A DNA stretch of 64,000 bases from NCBI RefSeq assembly GCF_000576595.1, contig NZ_AWSA01000002.1, positions 62,001 through 126,000 on the forward strand. Direction: 5' to 3'. Below the pieces are notes generated by a model that was given only the letters and a program-made list of their open reading frames with translations, was not told where the DNA came from and searched no databases. Made by a program: the position numbers and the translations under genes. Positions 9,056 to 17,571 of this stretch are shown here, one piece after another. The stretch is from Intrasporangium oryzae NRRL B-24470 (lineage in GTDB: Bacteria; Actinomycetota; Actinomycetes; Actinomycetales; Dermatophilaceae). How positions within the stretch are numbered: position 1 is the stretch's first letter; every line of letters begins with the position of its first letter.

Positions 9056-10708
9056 ATGCCAGCGCACCAGGACCCGACGACCCGCATGACCGCCGTCTTC
9101 CTCGCGCTGGCGGGCATCGTCGGTGCCGCTGTGCTCGTGGTGGCCCACGTGGCGGGGGCCGGAACGCGCCAGGTCCACGCGGACGCGCCGACCGCCACCG
9201 CGGGGCACGCCGGCCCCACCGCGTCCGCGACGGACGGCACAGTCCCGGCCGAGTGGGTCCGCGCGGAGAACGCTCGACCCGGCACCCGGGACTGGCAGAT
9301 CCCCCTGAGCAAGGTTGCGACGAGCGACCAGCTGACCGGCTTCTCGGACGCTGCGACGGCGCGCCCGGGGGCGACGGTGCGGCTCTACGTCAGCTCGGTC
9401 TCCCCACAAGTCCAGGTGCGGGCCTACCGCGTCGGGAGCTACGGGGGCAGCCACGGGCGGCTCGTCTGGTCGTCCGACCCCGTCGCGACGACCGTGCAGC
9501 CGCCCGCCGTCACCGACCCACAGACCCGGATGGTCCACGCGCCCTGGACACCGACGACGTCCTTCTCCACCACCGGCTGGCCGGAGGGTCTCTACCTGCT
9601 CAAGCTGACCGGCATCGGCGGTCGCGCCGACGGCCTGCAGCACTACGTGACGCTGGTCCTGCACTCCGCCACGACCCGTGGCCGGCTCGCGTTCGTGAGC
9701 GCCACCACGACGCAGACGGTCTACAACCCCTGGGGCGGCCGGTCGCTCTACGGAGGGGGAGCCGGCGACGACTTCGGTGAGCGCTCCTACGTCTCGAGCA
9801 TGGACCGCCCGCTCGACGGCGACGGGATCCGCAAGCTCGGCCAGTACGAGCTCGGGCCGGTCTGGCTGGCCGAGTCCCTCGGGCTCGACCTGGCCTACCT
9901 CGCCTCGGCCGACCTCGAGCGTCCCGGCATCCTCGACGGCGCCCGGGGGGTCGTCAGCCTCGGCCACGACGAGTACTGGACCGTTGCGATGCGACACGAC
10001 GTCGAGGCCGCTCGCGCCTCGGGGACCAATGTCGCCTTCCTCGGGGCCAACGCGGCCTACTGGCGGATCCGCTTCGAGGACAGCCCGCTGGGCCCCGACC
10101 GCGTCGTCGTCGGCTACAAGGATGCCGGGCTGGATCCGCTCGCGGCCCGGGACCCACAGCAGGCGACCGTGAAGTTCCGCAGCGAGCCCGCGGCCGACCC
10201 CGAGAACTCCTTCACCGGGATGTTGTACGAGTGCTTCCCCGCCGTCGGTGACTACGTCGTGACCGACCCCACCTTCGCGCTGTTCGCGCACACGGGGGTC
10301 CAGGCCGGCACGCGCATCCCGGGGCTGATCGGCTCGGAGATCGACCGGGCCTACCCCATCGCCGGAACGCCGCGCACCCTGCAGGTCGTGGCTCACTCCC
10401 CTGCGCGGTGTGGAAAGTCGGGCCGGACGTTCTCCGACTCGGTCTACTTCACCTCAGCGAGCGGGGCGGGCACCTTCTCGACGGGCACGATGGCGTGGGC
10501 GATCGCCCTCCGCGGCCCGGTGAAGCGACTGGGCATCTCGCAGCAGACGGTCGACTTCACCCGCCAGGTGACGACCAACCTGTTCGAGGCCATGGCCGCG
10601 GGGCCCATGGCTCGCACGATCGTCGCCGTACCCAACCTCGCGGCCCTCCATGAGTCCCGGTCCACCCGCACCGGTACCGGTGGGCCCGTGGCGACACCTT
10701 CCGACTGA
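9056..10708 (+). CDS. N,N-dimethylformamidase beta-subunit-like protein with N-terminal membrane anchor
   Basis: A 550-aa protein from the ATG at 9056. Residues about 12-33 form a hydrophobic signal-anchor ([20 protein letters not shown]), followed by an A/T-rich linker. The remainder resembles the C-terminal domain of the N,N-dimethylformamidase large subunit. Family hallmarks visible are [18 protein letters not shown], the GxGHDEYW-type segment [14 protein letters not shown] and [13 protein letters not shown]. In characterised DMFase this chain binds an active-site iron. The predicted extracytoplasmic location and absence of a small-subunit gene nearby argue against a bona fide formamidase, so the substrate is unknown. 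It stands alone between divergently read hrcA and a hairpin terminator. Confidence 0.75.
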   Translation: MPAHQDPTTRMTAVFLALAGIVGAAVLVVAHVAGAGTRQVHADAPTATAGHAGPTASATDGTVPAEWVRAENARPGTRDWQIPLSKVATSDQLTGFSDAATARPGATVRLYVSSVSPQVQVRAYRVGSYGGSHGRLVWSSDPVATTVQPPAVTDPQTRMVHAPWTPTTSFSTTGWPEGLYLLKLTGIGGRADGLQHYVTLVLHSATTRGRLAFVSATTTQTVYNPWGGRSLYGGGAGDDFGERSYVSSMDRPLDGDGIRKLGQYELGPVWLAESLGLDLAYLASADLERPGILDGARGVVSLGHDEYWTVAMRHDVEAARASGTNVAFLGANAAYWRIRFEDSPLGPDRVVVGYKDAGLDPLAARDPQQATVKFRSEPAADPENSFTGMLYECFPAVGDYVVTDPTFALFAHTGVQAGTRIPGLIGSEIDRAYPIAGTPRTLQVVAHSPARCGKSGRTFSDSVYFTSASGAGTFSTGTMAWAIALRGPVKRLGISQQTVDFTRQVTTNLFEAMAAGPMARTIVAVPNLAALHESRSTRTGTGGPVATPSD

Positions 10709-10715
10709 CTCGGGT

Positions 10716-10737
10716 CCCGCGCCCCGCGTGGCGCGGG
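10716..10737 (+). terminator. Hairpin terminator after the DMFase-like gene
   Basis: An 8-bp perfect stem CCCGCGCC/GGCGCGGG with a 6-nt loop, 8 nt after the stop codon. There is no T run, as is usual in this genome. Confidence 0.5.
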
Positions 10738-10758
10738 CTCTGGGCGCGCGCCGCGGCA

Positions 10759-10764
10759 TACCCT
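10759..10764 (+). promoter_or_regulatory. -10 box TACCCT of a leaderless promoter for the DUF3097 gene
   Basis: TACCCT is followed by 8 nt and a GTG at 10773. The box overlaps a copy of the dispersed GGCATAC word. It supports the GTG start over the ATG at 10782. Confidence 0.5.
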
Positions 10765-10772
10765 CTTTGACC

Positions 10773-11672
10773 GTGCCTCCCATGTCCCCGCCCCCTGTCG
10801 ACCGCTACGGCCCAGATGTGCTCTCCGGCGACTGGAAGGTGCCCCCACGCGGCCGCTCCGTCGAGGTCGCGGCCGAGCCCGACCTCGTCGTCGAGGACGT
10901 GGAGACCGGCTGGGTCGGGGCGGTCGTGCGCGTCGAGAAGGCGGGCGGCATGCATGTCGTCCACCTCGAGGACGCCCGAGGTCGCACGAAGGCCTTCCCG
11001 CTCGGGCCGGGCTTCCTCATCGACGGCCGGCCCGTCACGCTGACGCCGCCGAAGGCTGCAGCGACCGCAGCGCTCACCGCCGTCCGCGCCGCCACCGCGC
11101 GAACGGCGAGCGGCTCGGTCGCCGTCCACGGGGCGGCGGCGCGGGTCGCGAGCGGGTCGCGGATCTACGTCGAGGGCCGCCACGACGCTGAGCTCGTCGA
11201 GAAGGTGTGGGGCGACGACCTGCGGGTCGAGGGCGTCGTCGTCGAGATGATGGACGGCGTCGACGACCTCGCGGCGATCATCGCCGCGTTCCGACCGGGG
11301 CCGGGGCGGCGGCTCGGCGTCCTCGTCGACCACCTCGTCCCCGGCACGAAGGAGGCGCGGATCGTCGAGCAGGCGCGCTCGCTCCCCGCGTTGGCGCCGC
11401 ACGTGCGGATCCTCGGCCACCCGTTCGTCGACGTGTGGCAGTCGGTGCGACCGGCTCGCCTCGGGTGGGAGCGCTGGCCGGTCATCCCGCGTGGGACGTC
11501 GTGGAAGCACGGGATCTGCGCCGAGCTGGGCTGGGCCCACGACACGCAGGCCGACATCGCCAACGCCTGGAAGCGGATCCTCGGGACCGTCCGCACGTAC
11601 GCCGACCTCGAGCCCTCCCTCCTCGCGAGCGTCGAGGAGCTCATCGACTTCGTCACCGAGCCGGCCGCCTGA
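10773..11672 (+). CDS. DUF3097 family protein (conserved in Actinomycetota)
   Basis: A 299-aa soluble protein of the actinobacteria-restricted DUF3097 family, recognised by DRYGPDVLSGDWKVPPRGRS at the N-terminus and RPARLGWERWPVIPRGTSWK in the C-terminal half. The central part reads YVEGRHDAELVEKVWG, later EMMDGVDDL and then VDHLVPGTKE. The spaced acidic residues (E-G-x-x-D, D-G-x-D, D-H-x-x-x-G-x-K) look like a Toprim-type metal site, which would suggest nucleic-acid chemistry; this is inference from motif spacing only. The GTG start at 10773 is chosen from the -10 box; ATG at 10782 is the alternative. It is monocistronic, closed by a hairpin before the convergent aldehyde dehydrogenase gene. 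Confidence 0.82.
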   Translation: MPPMSPPPVDRYGPDVLSGDWKVPPRGRSVEVAAEPDLVVEDVETGWVGAVVRVEKAGGMHVVHLEDARGRTKAFPLGPGFLIDGRPVTLTPPKAAATAALTAVRAATARTASGSVAVHGAAARVASGSRIYVEGRHDAELVEKVWGDDLRVEGVVVEMMDGVDDLAAIIAAFRPGPGRRLGVLVDHLVPGTKEARIVEQARSLPALAPHVRILGHPFVDVWQSVRPARLGWERWPVIPRGTSWKHGICAELGWAHDTQADIANAWKRILGTVRTYADLEPSLLASVEELIDFVTEPAA

Positions 11673-11690
11673 CGCCTCCGCGGCGACGGT

Positions 11691-11721
11691 CGTCCCCTCC
11701 GCACGCGGTGCCGAGGGGACG
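11691..11721 (+). terminator. Bidirectional hairpin between convergent DUF3097 and aldehyde dehydrogenase genes
   Basis: A 9-bp perfect stem CGTCCCCTC/GAGGGGACG with a 13-nt loop between two 3' ends (11672 and 11763). Confidence 0.55.
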
Positions 11722-11762
11722 AGGCCGTATGCCGCCGGGCCGGGGCCGGTGCTCCCCCCGGT

Positions 11763-13244
11763 TCAGCGGTGCCGGGCCCGCGTCACGACGTTCCGGAGGA
11801 CCCGGCGCTGGAAGGTCGTGAACGGCGGGTAGACGAAGGCTGTCGTGTCCGGCCGGGTCGCCTGACGCAGCACCGGCTTGGCGTGGGTGAAGGTCTCGAT
11901 CGACCGCTTCCCGTGGTAGCTGCCCATGCCGCTCGCGCCGACGCCGCCGAACGGCAGGTCGGGCACGCCGAGGTGGACGACGGGCACGTTGACGTTGAGC
12001 GCCCCCGACGAGGTGTCGCGCACGAAGCGGTTCATCGTCTGGGCGCGCTCGGTGAAGACGTAGAGGGCGAGCGGCTTGTCGCGGTCGTTGATGATCTCGA
12101 TGGCCTCGTCGACCCCGCTCACCTCGACGAGCGGCAGGACGGGACCGAAGATCTCCTCCTGCATGACGGGGCTGTCGAGCGTCACCCCGTCGAGGATCGT
12201 CGGCTCGATGTAACGGGTCTCGACGTCGTGACGGCCGCCGGAGTGGACCAGATGGGGCTCGATGTGCCCCTTGACGCGGTGGAAGTGCCGCTCGTTGACG
12301 ATCCGGCCGTACGACTCGGACACGGACGGGTCGGCGCCGTAGAACTCCTCGATGGCCGCGACGAGATGGGGCTTGAGGGCGTCGAGGACCGGCCGGGTGC
12401 CGAGGACGTAGTCGGGCGCGACGCAGGTCTGGCCGGCGTTGGTGAACTTCCCCCAGACGATGCGTCGGGCCGCGACCTCGAGGTGCGCCCCCTCGTCGAC
12501 GAACGTGGGCGACTTGCCGCCGAGCTCGAGCGTGACGGGGGTCAGGTGCTTGGCGGCGGCCTCGAGCACCACTCGCCCGACCGCGCCGTTGCCCGTGTAG
12601 AAAATGTGGTCGAAGGGCTCCGCGAGCAGGGCGGTCGTCTCCTCCACGGCGCCCTCGACGACGTGGACGGCCGCCCGGTCGAGATGCTCGGGGATGAGCC
12701 GGGCGAGCTCCGCCGAGGTCGCCGGGGCCAGCTCGCTCGGCTTGAGGACGACGGCGTTGCCGGCCGCGATGGCGCCGACGAGAGGGGCGAGGAGCAGCTG
12801 GAGCGGGTAGTTCCACGGGGCGATGACGAGGACGACGCCGAGCGGCTCGCGCACGAGCTTGGCGCGGGCGGGAGCCATCCACAGCGGCACGCTGACCCGA
12901 CGGGGCCGCAGCCACGTCCGGAGGTGGCGCAGGGTGTGGTCGATCTCGTTGACGACGAAGCCGATCTCGGTGAGCCACGCCTCGTCGGTGCTCTTGGCGA
13001 GGTCGGCCCGGAGGGCGGCCGCGAGCTCGAGCTCGTGGTCGATGAGCATGCGCCGGAGCGAGCGGAGCTGCGTCTCGCGCCAGGCGTAGGGCTTGGTCAC
13101 GCCGCTCCGGAAGGCGTCGCGGGCCGTGGCCACCACCGCAGCCGGGGCCGCCTTGGCGGCGGGAGGCGTAGTGGGAGGCGTGGTGGGAGGCGTGGTGGAG
13201 TGCTGGGTTGGGTCGGTCTGCGACCCGTTCGTCACGGCGGTCAT
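11763..13244 (-). CDS. NAD(P)-dependent aldehyde dehydrogenase (class 3-like)
   Basis: A 493-aa aldehyde dehydrogenase. It has the cofactor and active-site landmarks APWNYPLQLLLAPL, the KPSE lysine motif, the ELGGKSP general-base glutamate and the NAGQTCVAPDY catalytic cysteine. The short PPFTTFQRRV C-terminus is typical of the class 3/YwdH-like branch that oxidises medium- and long-chain aldehydes. The start at 13244 follows a GAGGAG Shine-Dalgarno. The first 35 residues are a Thr/Pro-rich tail encoded partly by a 12-bp tandem repeat and lie outside the conserved fold. It is adjacent to hemW on the same strand with a 29-nt gap, but no metabolic link is evident. The exact substrate cannot be read from sequence. 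Confidence 0.92.
   Translation of the reverse strand: MTAVTNGSQTDPTQHSTTPPTTPPTTPPAAKAAPAAVVATARDAFRSGVTKPYAWRETQLRSLRRMLIDHELELAAALRADLAKSTDEAWLTEIGFVVNEIDHTLRHLRTWLRPRRVSVPLWMAPARAKLVREPLGVVLVIAPWNYPLQLLLAPLVGAIAAGNAVVLKPSELAPATSAELARLIPEHLDRAAVHVVEGAVEETTALLAEPFDHIFYTGNGAVGRVVLEAAAKHLTPVTLELGGKSPTFVDEGAHLEVAARRIVWGKFTNAGQTCVAPDYVLGTRPVLDALKPHLVAAIEEFYGADPSVSESYGRIVNERHFHRVKGHIEPHLVHSGGRHDVETRYIEPTILDGVTLDSPVMQEEIFGPVLPLVEVSGVDEAIEIINDRDKPLALYVFTERAQTMNRFVRDTSSGALNVNVPVVHLGVPDLPFGGVGASGMGSYHGKRSIETFTHAKPVLRQATRPDTTAFVYPPFTTFQRRVLRNVVTRARHR
13162..13197 (-). repeat. Three 12-bp tandem repeats in the aldehyde dehydrogenase N-terminus
   Basis: Three consecutive units GGAGGCGTGGTG (the first with one substitution) encode a repeated Thr-Thr-Pro-Pro. 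Copy number could change by slippage without shifting frame. Confidence 0.85.
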
Positions 13245-13273
13245 GGTGCTCCTCAGCGGGCGGTCGTGGTGGT

Positions 13274-14509
13274 TCAGGCGGCGAGCAGGCGGTGCACGAC
13301 GGTGTCGGCGAGCAGGCGGCCCCGTCTGGTCAGGACGAGCCGGCCGCCGCCCACCGCTGCGGCCCCCTCGACGAGCCCCTCGGCGATGAGGCCGGCCACG
13401 GCCGCGCGCGCCGATCCTCGCAGATCGCCGAGCGGAAGCCCGTCGACGAGCCGGGAGCCGAGCAGGACGCGCTCGTCGTAGCGCTGCTCGTCGGTCAACG
13501 TCTCGCGAGCGTGGGCCGGCGAGGCCCCGGAGGCGAGCCGAGCGGCATACGCGCTCGGGTGCTTGACGTTCCACCACCGGACGCCGCCGACGTGGCTGTG
13601 GGCGCCGGGGCCGATGCCCCACCAGTTCGTCCCGGCCCAGTAGGCGACGTTGTGCCGGCAGCGGTTGCGCGGAGAGCGGGCCCAGTTGCTCACCTCGTAC
13701 CAGCCGAAGCCGGCCTCGGAGAGCATCGCGTCGGCGAGCTCGTACTTGTCGGCCTCGTCGTCGTCCTCCGGGGCGGGCACGACGCCGCGGCGGACCTGGG
13801 CGGCGAGCTTGGTCCCCTCCTCGACGACGAGCGCGTAGGCGGAGACGTGGTCGGGCTCGAGGGCGATGGCCGCCTCGAGGCTGCGCCTCCAGTCGTCGAG
13901 CGACTCCCCCGGCGTGCCGTAGATGAGGTCGATGCTGACCTGCATTCCGGCGTCGCGGGTCGCGGCGACAGCCTTGGCGACGTTGGCCGGGTCGTGGGTC
14001 CGCTCGAGGGTGCGCAGCACGTGCGGAACGGCCGACTGCATCCCGATCGAGACGCGGGTGTAGCCGCCCTGGGCGAGCTCGGCGAGCGACTGCGGCGTCA
14101 CGGAGTCGGGGTTGGCCTCGGTCGTCACCTCCGCGCCGGGCGCGAGGCCGAACCGATCCCGTATGCCGCCCAGGACCGTGACGAGGTCGGCTGACCTCAG
14201 CATCGTCGGAGTCCCACCGCCGACGAATACCGTTGCCACGGACGGGGCCTCGTCGCCGAGGACGGTGCGGGCGAGGTCCAGCTCGCGGAGGGCGGCCTCG
14301 GCGTACGAGTCGACGCCGATCGCGGCGCCCGGCCCGCCGAGCTCGGTCAGCGTGTAGGTGTTGAAGTCGCAGTAGCCGCACCGGACCGTGCAGAACGGGA
14401 CGTGGACGTAGACAGCCAGGTCGGTCGTCGGCACGGTGGCGAGGGCTCCCGATGGCAGCTCGCCCGACTCGGGGGCGGGGTCGCCGTCGGGGAGGGCGGA
14501 GGGCGGCAT
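13274..14509 (-). CDS. hemW: Radical SAM heme chaperone HemW
   Basis: HemW (formerly oxygen-independent coproporphyrinogen oxidase-like) binds a [4Fe-4S] cluster, SAM and heme and inserts heme into target proteins. The 411-aa product has VHVPFCTVRCGYCDFN, in which the three cysteines are in the C-x3-C-x2-C arrangement, then GGGTPTM, SIGMQS and a C-terminal HemN-type wing domain. In HemN the motif is followed by a further Cys; here the residue is Phe (CDFN), which supports HemW rather than HemN. The ATG at 14509 lies inside a GTATGCC word. The gene normally sits near lepA, as it does here, though two accessory genes intervene. Confidence 0.95.
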   Translation of the reverse strand: MPPSALPDGDPAPESGELPSGALATVPTTDLAVYVHVPFCTVRCGYCDFNTYTLTELGGPGAAIGVDSYAEAALRELDLARTVLGDEAPSVATVFVGGGTPTMLRSADLVTVLGGIRDRFGLAPGAEVTTEANPDSVTPQSLAELAQGGYTRVSIGMQSAVPHVLRTLERTHDPANVAKAVAATRDAGMQVSIDLIYGTPGESLDDWRRSLEAAIALEPDHVSAYALVVEEGTKLAAQVRRGVVPAPEDDDEADKYELADAMLSEAGFGWYEVSNWARSPRNRCRHNVAYWAGTNWWGIGPGAHSHVGGVRWWNVKHPSAYAARLASGASPAHARETLTDEQRYDERVLLGSRLVDGLPLGDLRGSARAAVAGLIAEGLVEGAAAVGGGRLVLTRRGRLLADTVVHRLLAA

Positions 14510-14558
14510 ACCTCGATTGTCTCAGGCTGGAGGGGCAGCCACGGACACGGACGCGGCC

Positions 14559-14564
14559 TACGCT
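14559..14564 (+). promoter_or_regulatory. -10 box TACGCT of a leaderless promoter for the cyclophilin gene
   Basis: TACGCT is followed by 6 nt and the ATG at 14571; no Shine-Dalgarno is present. Confidence 0.5.
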
Positions 14565-14570
14565 CGGCGC

Positions 14571-15305
14571 ATGAGCGTTCCTGCTCCGGGGGACGAGGCG
14601 CCGGGCGCGGCCCGGTCGGTGCGCGCCGCGGTCGTCCTCCTCGTCGCGATCGCCGTCGCGGCGCTGGTCTGGCTCGCGGTGACCTTCACCGCGCGCGGCC
14701 CGCAGCCCGTCGCCGCGCCGACGACGGGCTGCGCATCCCCGCCCCCGCCGAGGACGAGCATCCCGCGCTTCTCGGCTCCCGGGCCGTCCGCGGCCGCGGC
14801 CGCCGTGGGGACGTGGGGCGCCACCCTGCACACGACGTGTGGTGACGTCGGGCTCGAGCTCGACGGCACGGACGCCCCGCGCACCGTCGCGTCGTTCGTC
14901 CAGCTCGCACGGGGCGGCTACTGGACCGACAGCGCGTGCAACCGCCTGACGAGCTACCTCTCGCCGACTGCGTTCCTCCAGTGCGGCGACCCCACGGACC
15001 GCAGGGCCGGAGACCCGGGCTACGGCCTGGCCGCGGAGAACGTGCCGCCCGGCGGCCGGTACGCCCGCGGGACCGTCATCATGGGCCGGGGTGGCGGGCT
15101 CGACACGACCTCGGGCGAGTTCGCCATCGTCTACCGCGACTTCACCGTGCGACCGGGCGACCCGGTCTACCCCGTCTTCGGGCGGGTCCTGACCGGGATG
15201 GAGGTCGTCGACGCGATCGCCGCCCGCGGGGGCGAGGACACGAGGCCGGACGGCAGACCGTTCCGGTCGATCAGCATCCGCTCGATCGACGTCGCCCGGC
15301 GCTGA
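14571..15305 (+). CDS. Membrane-anchored cyclophilin-type peptidyl-prolyl cis-trans isomerase
   Basis: A 244-aa protein with a signal-anchor at about residues 18-42 (VRAAVVLLVAIAVAALVWLA) and a Pro/Ala-rich linker. A cyclophilin domain follows from about residue 80, containing DAPRTVASFVQLARGGYW, a degenerate NRLTSYLSPTAFLQCGDPT and SGEFAIVY ahead of PVFGRV. The catalytic Arg (NRL) and the Gln of LQCGDP are kept, and the Tyr usual in bacterial forms replaces His126. The Gln before Phe in the SQFFI motif is Glu here. The domain is predicted to face the outside, where it would assist folding of secreted proteins. The short paralogue of cytosolic PpiA/B is common in Actinomycetota. Confidence 0.85.
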   Translation: MSVPAPGDEAPGAARSVRAAVVLLVAIAVAALVWLAVTFTARGPQPVAAPTTGCASPPPPRTSIPRFSAPGPSAAAAAVGTWGATLHTTCGDVGLELDGTDAPRTVASFVQLARGGYWTDSACNRLTSYLSPTAFLQCGDPTDRRAGDPGYGLAAENVPPGGRYARGTVIMGRGGGLDTTSGEFAIVYRDFTVRPGDPVYPVFGRVLTGMEVVDAIAARGGEDTRPDGRPFRSISIRSIDVARR

Positions 15306-15309
15306 TCGC

Positions 15310-15346
15310 GAGGGCCGCACGTCGCCGAGACCGCCCGTGGGCCCTC
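15310..15346 (+). terminator. Bidirectional hairpin between convergent cyclophilin and MFS genes
   Basis: Outer stem GAGGGCC/GGCCCTC and inner stem CACG/CGTG separated by one bulged G, between stops at 15305 and 15360. Confidence 0.5.
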
Positions 15347-15359
15347 CCCGGACTGCGCA

Positions 15360-16610
15360 TCAGCCCGAGTGGGTCGTTACGCCGTAGCGGGCCCGGGACG
15401 CGAGCGCCCACCGGGCGGCCGGCACGGACACGAGCGCGATGCCGACCATGATCCCGGCGAGCATGTACCAGCCGCGCTCACCCTGGTCGACACAGAAGAA
15501 CGTGACGATCGGCGGGCCGATGACGGCCATGATGCTGAAGCCGAGGCCGGCGAAGCCCTGGTACTGACCCTGCCGCTCGTGGGGGGCGAGACCCATCTGG
15601 AGACCCCACTGCCCGCCCGAGCCGATCATCTCGCCGACGACGTGGACGAGCGAGCCGGCCACGAGAGCAGCGACGGCGAACCACGCGCCGCCGCGGTCGG
15701 CCAGGCCGACGACCGCGAACCCGCCCGCGATCCAGCAGGCGCCGCGGACGAGCGCCCTCGCCCCCGCTTCGACGGAGTCGGCCCGCCGCGACAGGCGCAC
15801 CTGGAAGAGCGCGACCATGGCCGTGTTGATGATGAGCAGGACCGCGACCATGACGGTCGGAGCCTCGGTGTGCTTCGAGATGTAGAGGGCGAGACCGAGC
15901 TCCATGACGAAGAAGTGCAGCGAGAAGAGCCCGGTGATCGCCGCGATGACGACGTAGGGGACGTCGCGAAGGACCGCGAGGCGCGGCTCGCCCTCCTCCC
16001 GCGGGTGGGCCGGCAGGTGCGGGAGCCGGGTCGTGTTCCACGCGGCGAAGCCCGTGAAGACGGCGTTGAGGAAGAAGACGGCGACGTAGGCCCACGTCTC
16101 GTCGATGATCAGGGCGGCGCCGCCGAAGACGGAGCCGAGGCCGAGGGCGGTGTTGGTCACGGCCCGGAGGTACGCCTTGAAGAGGACGCCCCGGCCTCCG
16201 GTCGCGAGCTGGGCGATGACGCCCTGGTTGACCGCTCCGGCCGAGCGCTCGAAGGCGGCGAGCAGGCCGAGGAGCAGGGCGAGCATCCAGGGAGTGCGGG
16301 CGAAGACGGGGGGCGCGCTGAAGAGGGCCGCGCCGGTCATGAACATCATCAGGACCTCGCGCGGGCCCCTGATGTCGCCGAGCTGGCCGGCCGGCATCTG
16401 GACGACGATGCCGACGACGGCGGACACCGACATCGCGAGCGCTACCTGGGTCGCCGTGAAGCCGACCTGGCGGGTGAAGTAGAGGGCGCTCGTCGTCATC
16501 ACGGCCCCGGCACCGAAGCGGTTGGCGAAGGAGCCGAGGGCGAGGATCCGCAGGTCTCGGTCGATCGGAATCCCCCGCCTCGTCAGCGGTTCGGCCACCT
16601 GTGTGCTCAT
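15360..16610 (-). CDS. Major facilitator superfamily transporter
   Basis: A 416-aa membrane protein with about twelve hydrophobic segments. The MFS A-like loop is PAGQLGDIRGPREVLMMF after TM2, and a second half begins near residue 215. No substrate-specific signature is recognised; the general look is of a drug-exporter-like permease. The start is preceded by AGGGGACAGG, a good Shine-Dalgarno. Its -10 (GATAAT on the minus strand, 16648-16643) overlaps a perfect TATCT/AGATA-type palindrome, so transcription is probably repressed by a MarR-family protein encoded elsewhere, since no regulator gene is adjacent. Confidence 0.85.
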   Translation of the reverse strand: MSTQVAEPLTRRGIPIDRDLRILALGSFANRFGAGAVMTTSALYFTRQVGFTATQVALAMSVSAVVGIVVQMPAGQLGDIRGPREVLMMFMTGAALFSAPPVFARTPWMLALLLGLLAAFERSAGAVNQGVIAQLATGGRGVLFKAYLRAVTNTALGLGSVFGGAALIIDETWAYVAVFFLNAVFTGFAAWNTTRLPHLPAHPREEGEPRLAVLRDVPYVVIAAITGLFSLHFFVMELGLALYISKHTEAPTVMVAVLLIINTAMVALFQVRLSRRADSVEAGARALVRGACWIAGGFAVVGLADRGGAWFAVAALVAGSLVHVVGEMIGSGGQWGLQMGLAPHERQGQYQGFAGLGFSIMAVIGPPIVTFFCVDQGERGWYMLAGIMVGIALVSVPAARWALASRARYGVTTHSG

Positions 16611-16645
16611 CCTGTCCCCTGTCGTCCGTGCCGTTCCGGCCCGAT

Positions 16646-16663
16646 TATCTCGACGTCAAGATA
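16646..16663. promoter_or_regulatory. MarR-type palindromic operator between MFS and phosphatase genes
   Basis: TATCTCGACGTCAAGATA: arms TATCT and AGATA flank a GACGTC core, with a single mismatched pair (C/A) at symmetric positions. The form TATCTTGAnnTCAAGATA is characteristic of many MarR-family operators. It covers the putative -10 of the MFS gene and lies about 47 bp upstream of the phosphatase -10 box. Confidence 0.7.
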
Positions 16664-16709
16664 TACGACGGTTCCCATGATCGTGCAACCGGGTTTCGGT
16701 GAGCTCACG

Positions 16710-16715
16710 TAAGGT
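16710..16715 (+). promoter_or_regulatory. -10 box TAAGGT of a leaderless promoter for the phosphatase gene
   Basis: TAAGGT is followed by 6 nt and the GTG at 16722. This fixes the GTG as the likely start. Confidence 0.5.
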
Positions 16716-16721
16716 CGAGGG

Positions 16722-17534
16722 GTGCACCAACCGAACTGGATCGAGCTCGCGGGCGTCGTCAACATGCGGGACCTCGGCGGCATCACCACCGAGAGCGGCG
16801 AGGTCGTGCGGCCCCGGCGCCTGCTCCGGTCCGACAACCTGCAGGACCTCACCCCCGAGTCCGTACGCACCCTCCTCGAGACGTATGCCGTCACCGACGT
16901 CGTCGACCTGCGCACCCACGTCGAGGTGGCCAAGGAAGGCGCCGGACCGCTTCGTGGGATCGCCTCCGTGCGACACCACCACCTGACGCTCTACCGCGAG
17001 GACACCGAGGAGTCCGGGATCCCGGCCGCCGAGCGCGCCCTGCCGTGGGAGACCGACGAGCGCCGCGCCGCCGCCGAGGCGGCCGAGCACCGGCCGGGCC
17101 ACGACGAGTACTGGTCGGAGCACTACCTGTCCTACCTCGCCACGCGCCCCGACTCGGTCGTCGCGGCCCTGCGCGCCGTCGCGCACAGCGAGGGCGCGGT
17201 CGTCGTCCACTGCGCTGCGGGCAAGGACCGCACCGGCACGATCGTCGGTCTGGCGCTCAAGGTCGTCGGGACGCCCGACGAGGTCGTCATGGCCGACTTC
17301 GCCGCCTCGGCCGAACGCGTCGCCGCGATCATGGAGCGGCTCCGAGCCCGGCCGGCATACGCCGAGAACCTCGCCGGCAAGACCGTCGCCCAGCAGTCGC
17401 CCCAGCCCGACACGATGCGTCTGCTCCTCGCTGCGTTGGAGCGCCACTACGGCGGCGTGCACGGCTGGCTCGGCGGCCACGGGTGGACGCCCGCGGACAC
17501 CGAGCGGCTGCGCCGCAAGCTCCTCGCCGACTAG
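16722..17534 (+). CDS. Tyrosine-protein phosphatase (PtpB/SpsI-like DSP family)
   Basis: A 270-aa cytosolic phosphatase of the family that includes mycobacterial PtpB. The P-loop HCAAGKDRTGT supplies the catalytic Cys and Arg in a C-x5-R motif. The N-terminal NMRDLGG and LLRSDNLQDL segments are family hallmarks, and the conserved YL-rich helix before the P-loop is present. Family members remove phosphate from Tyr, and some also from Ser/Thr or phosphoinositides; the substrate here is unknown. No secretion signal is visible. It is divergent from the MFS exporter and shares the intergenic operator region, so coregulation is possible. Confidence 0.9.
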   Translation: MHQPNWIELAGVVNMRDLGGITTESGEVVRPRRLLRSDNLQDLTPESVRTLLETYAVTDVVDLRTHVEVAKEGAGPLRGIASVRHHHLTLYREDTEESGIPAAERALPWETDERRAAAEAAEHRPGHDEYWSEHYLSYLATRPDSVVAALRAVAHSEGAVVVHCAAGKDRTGTIVGLALKVVGTPDEVVMADFAASAERVAAIMERLRARPAYAENLAGKTVAQQSPQPDTMRLLLAALERHYGGVHGWLGGHGWTPADTERLRRKLLAD

Positions 17535-17571
17535 CGCCGCACGCCTCGGTCGGGAAGGGCTGCGGGTCCGG

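Noticed and set aside
7865-10396. An 843-codon frame ending in HrcA
   Set aside because: The part before 8908 runs antisense through the DMFase-like gene and the CIRCE element; a strong Shine-Dalgarno marks the true HrcA start.
11763-15320. A 1185-codon open frame spanning aldehyde dehydrogenase and hemW
   Set aside because: Only its last 493 codons (from 13244) show conservation; the remainder is antisense or out of frame to hemW and the cyclophilin gene, a GC-rich shadow frame.
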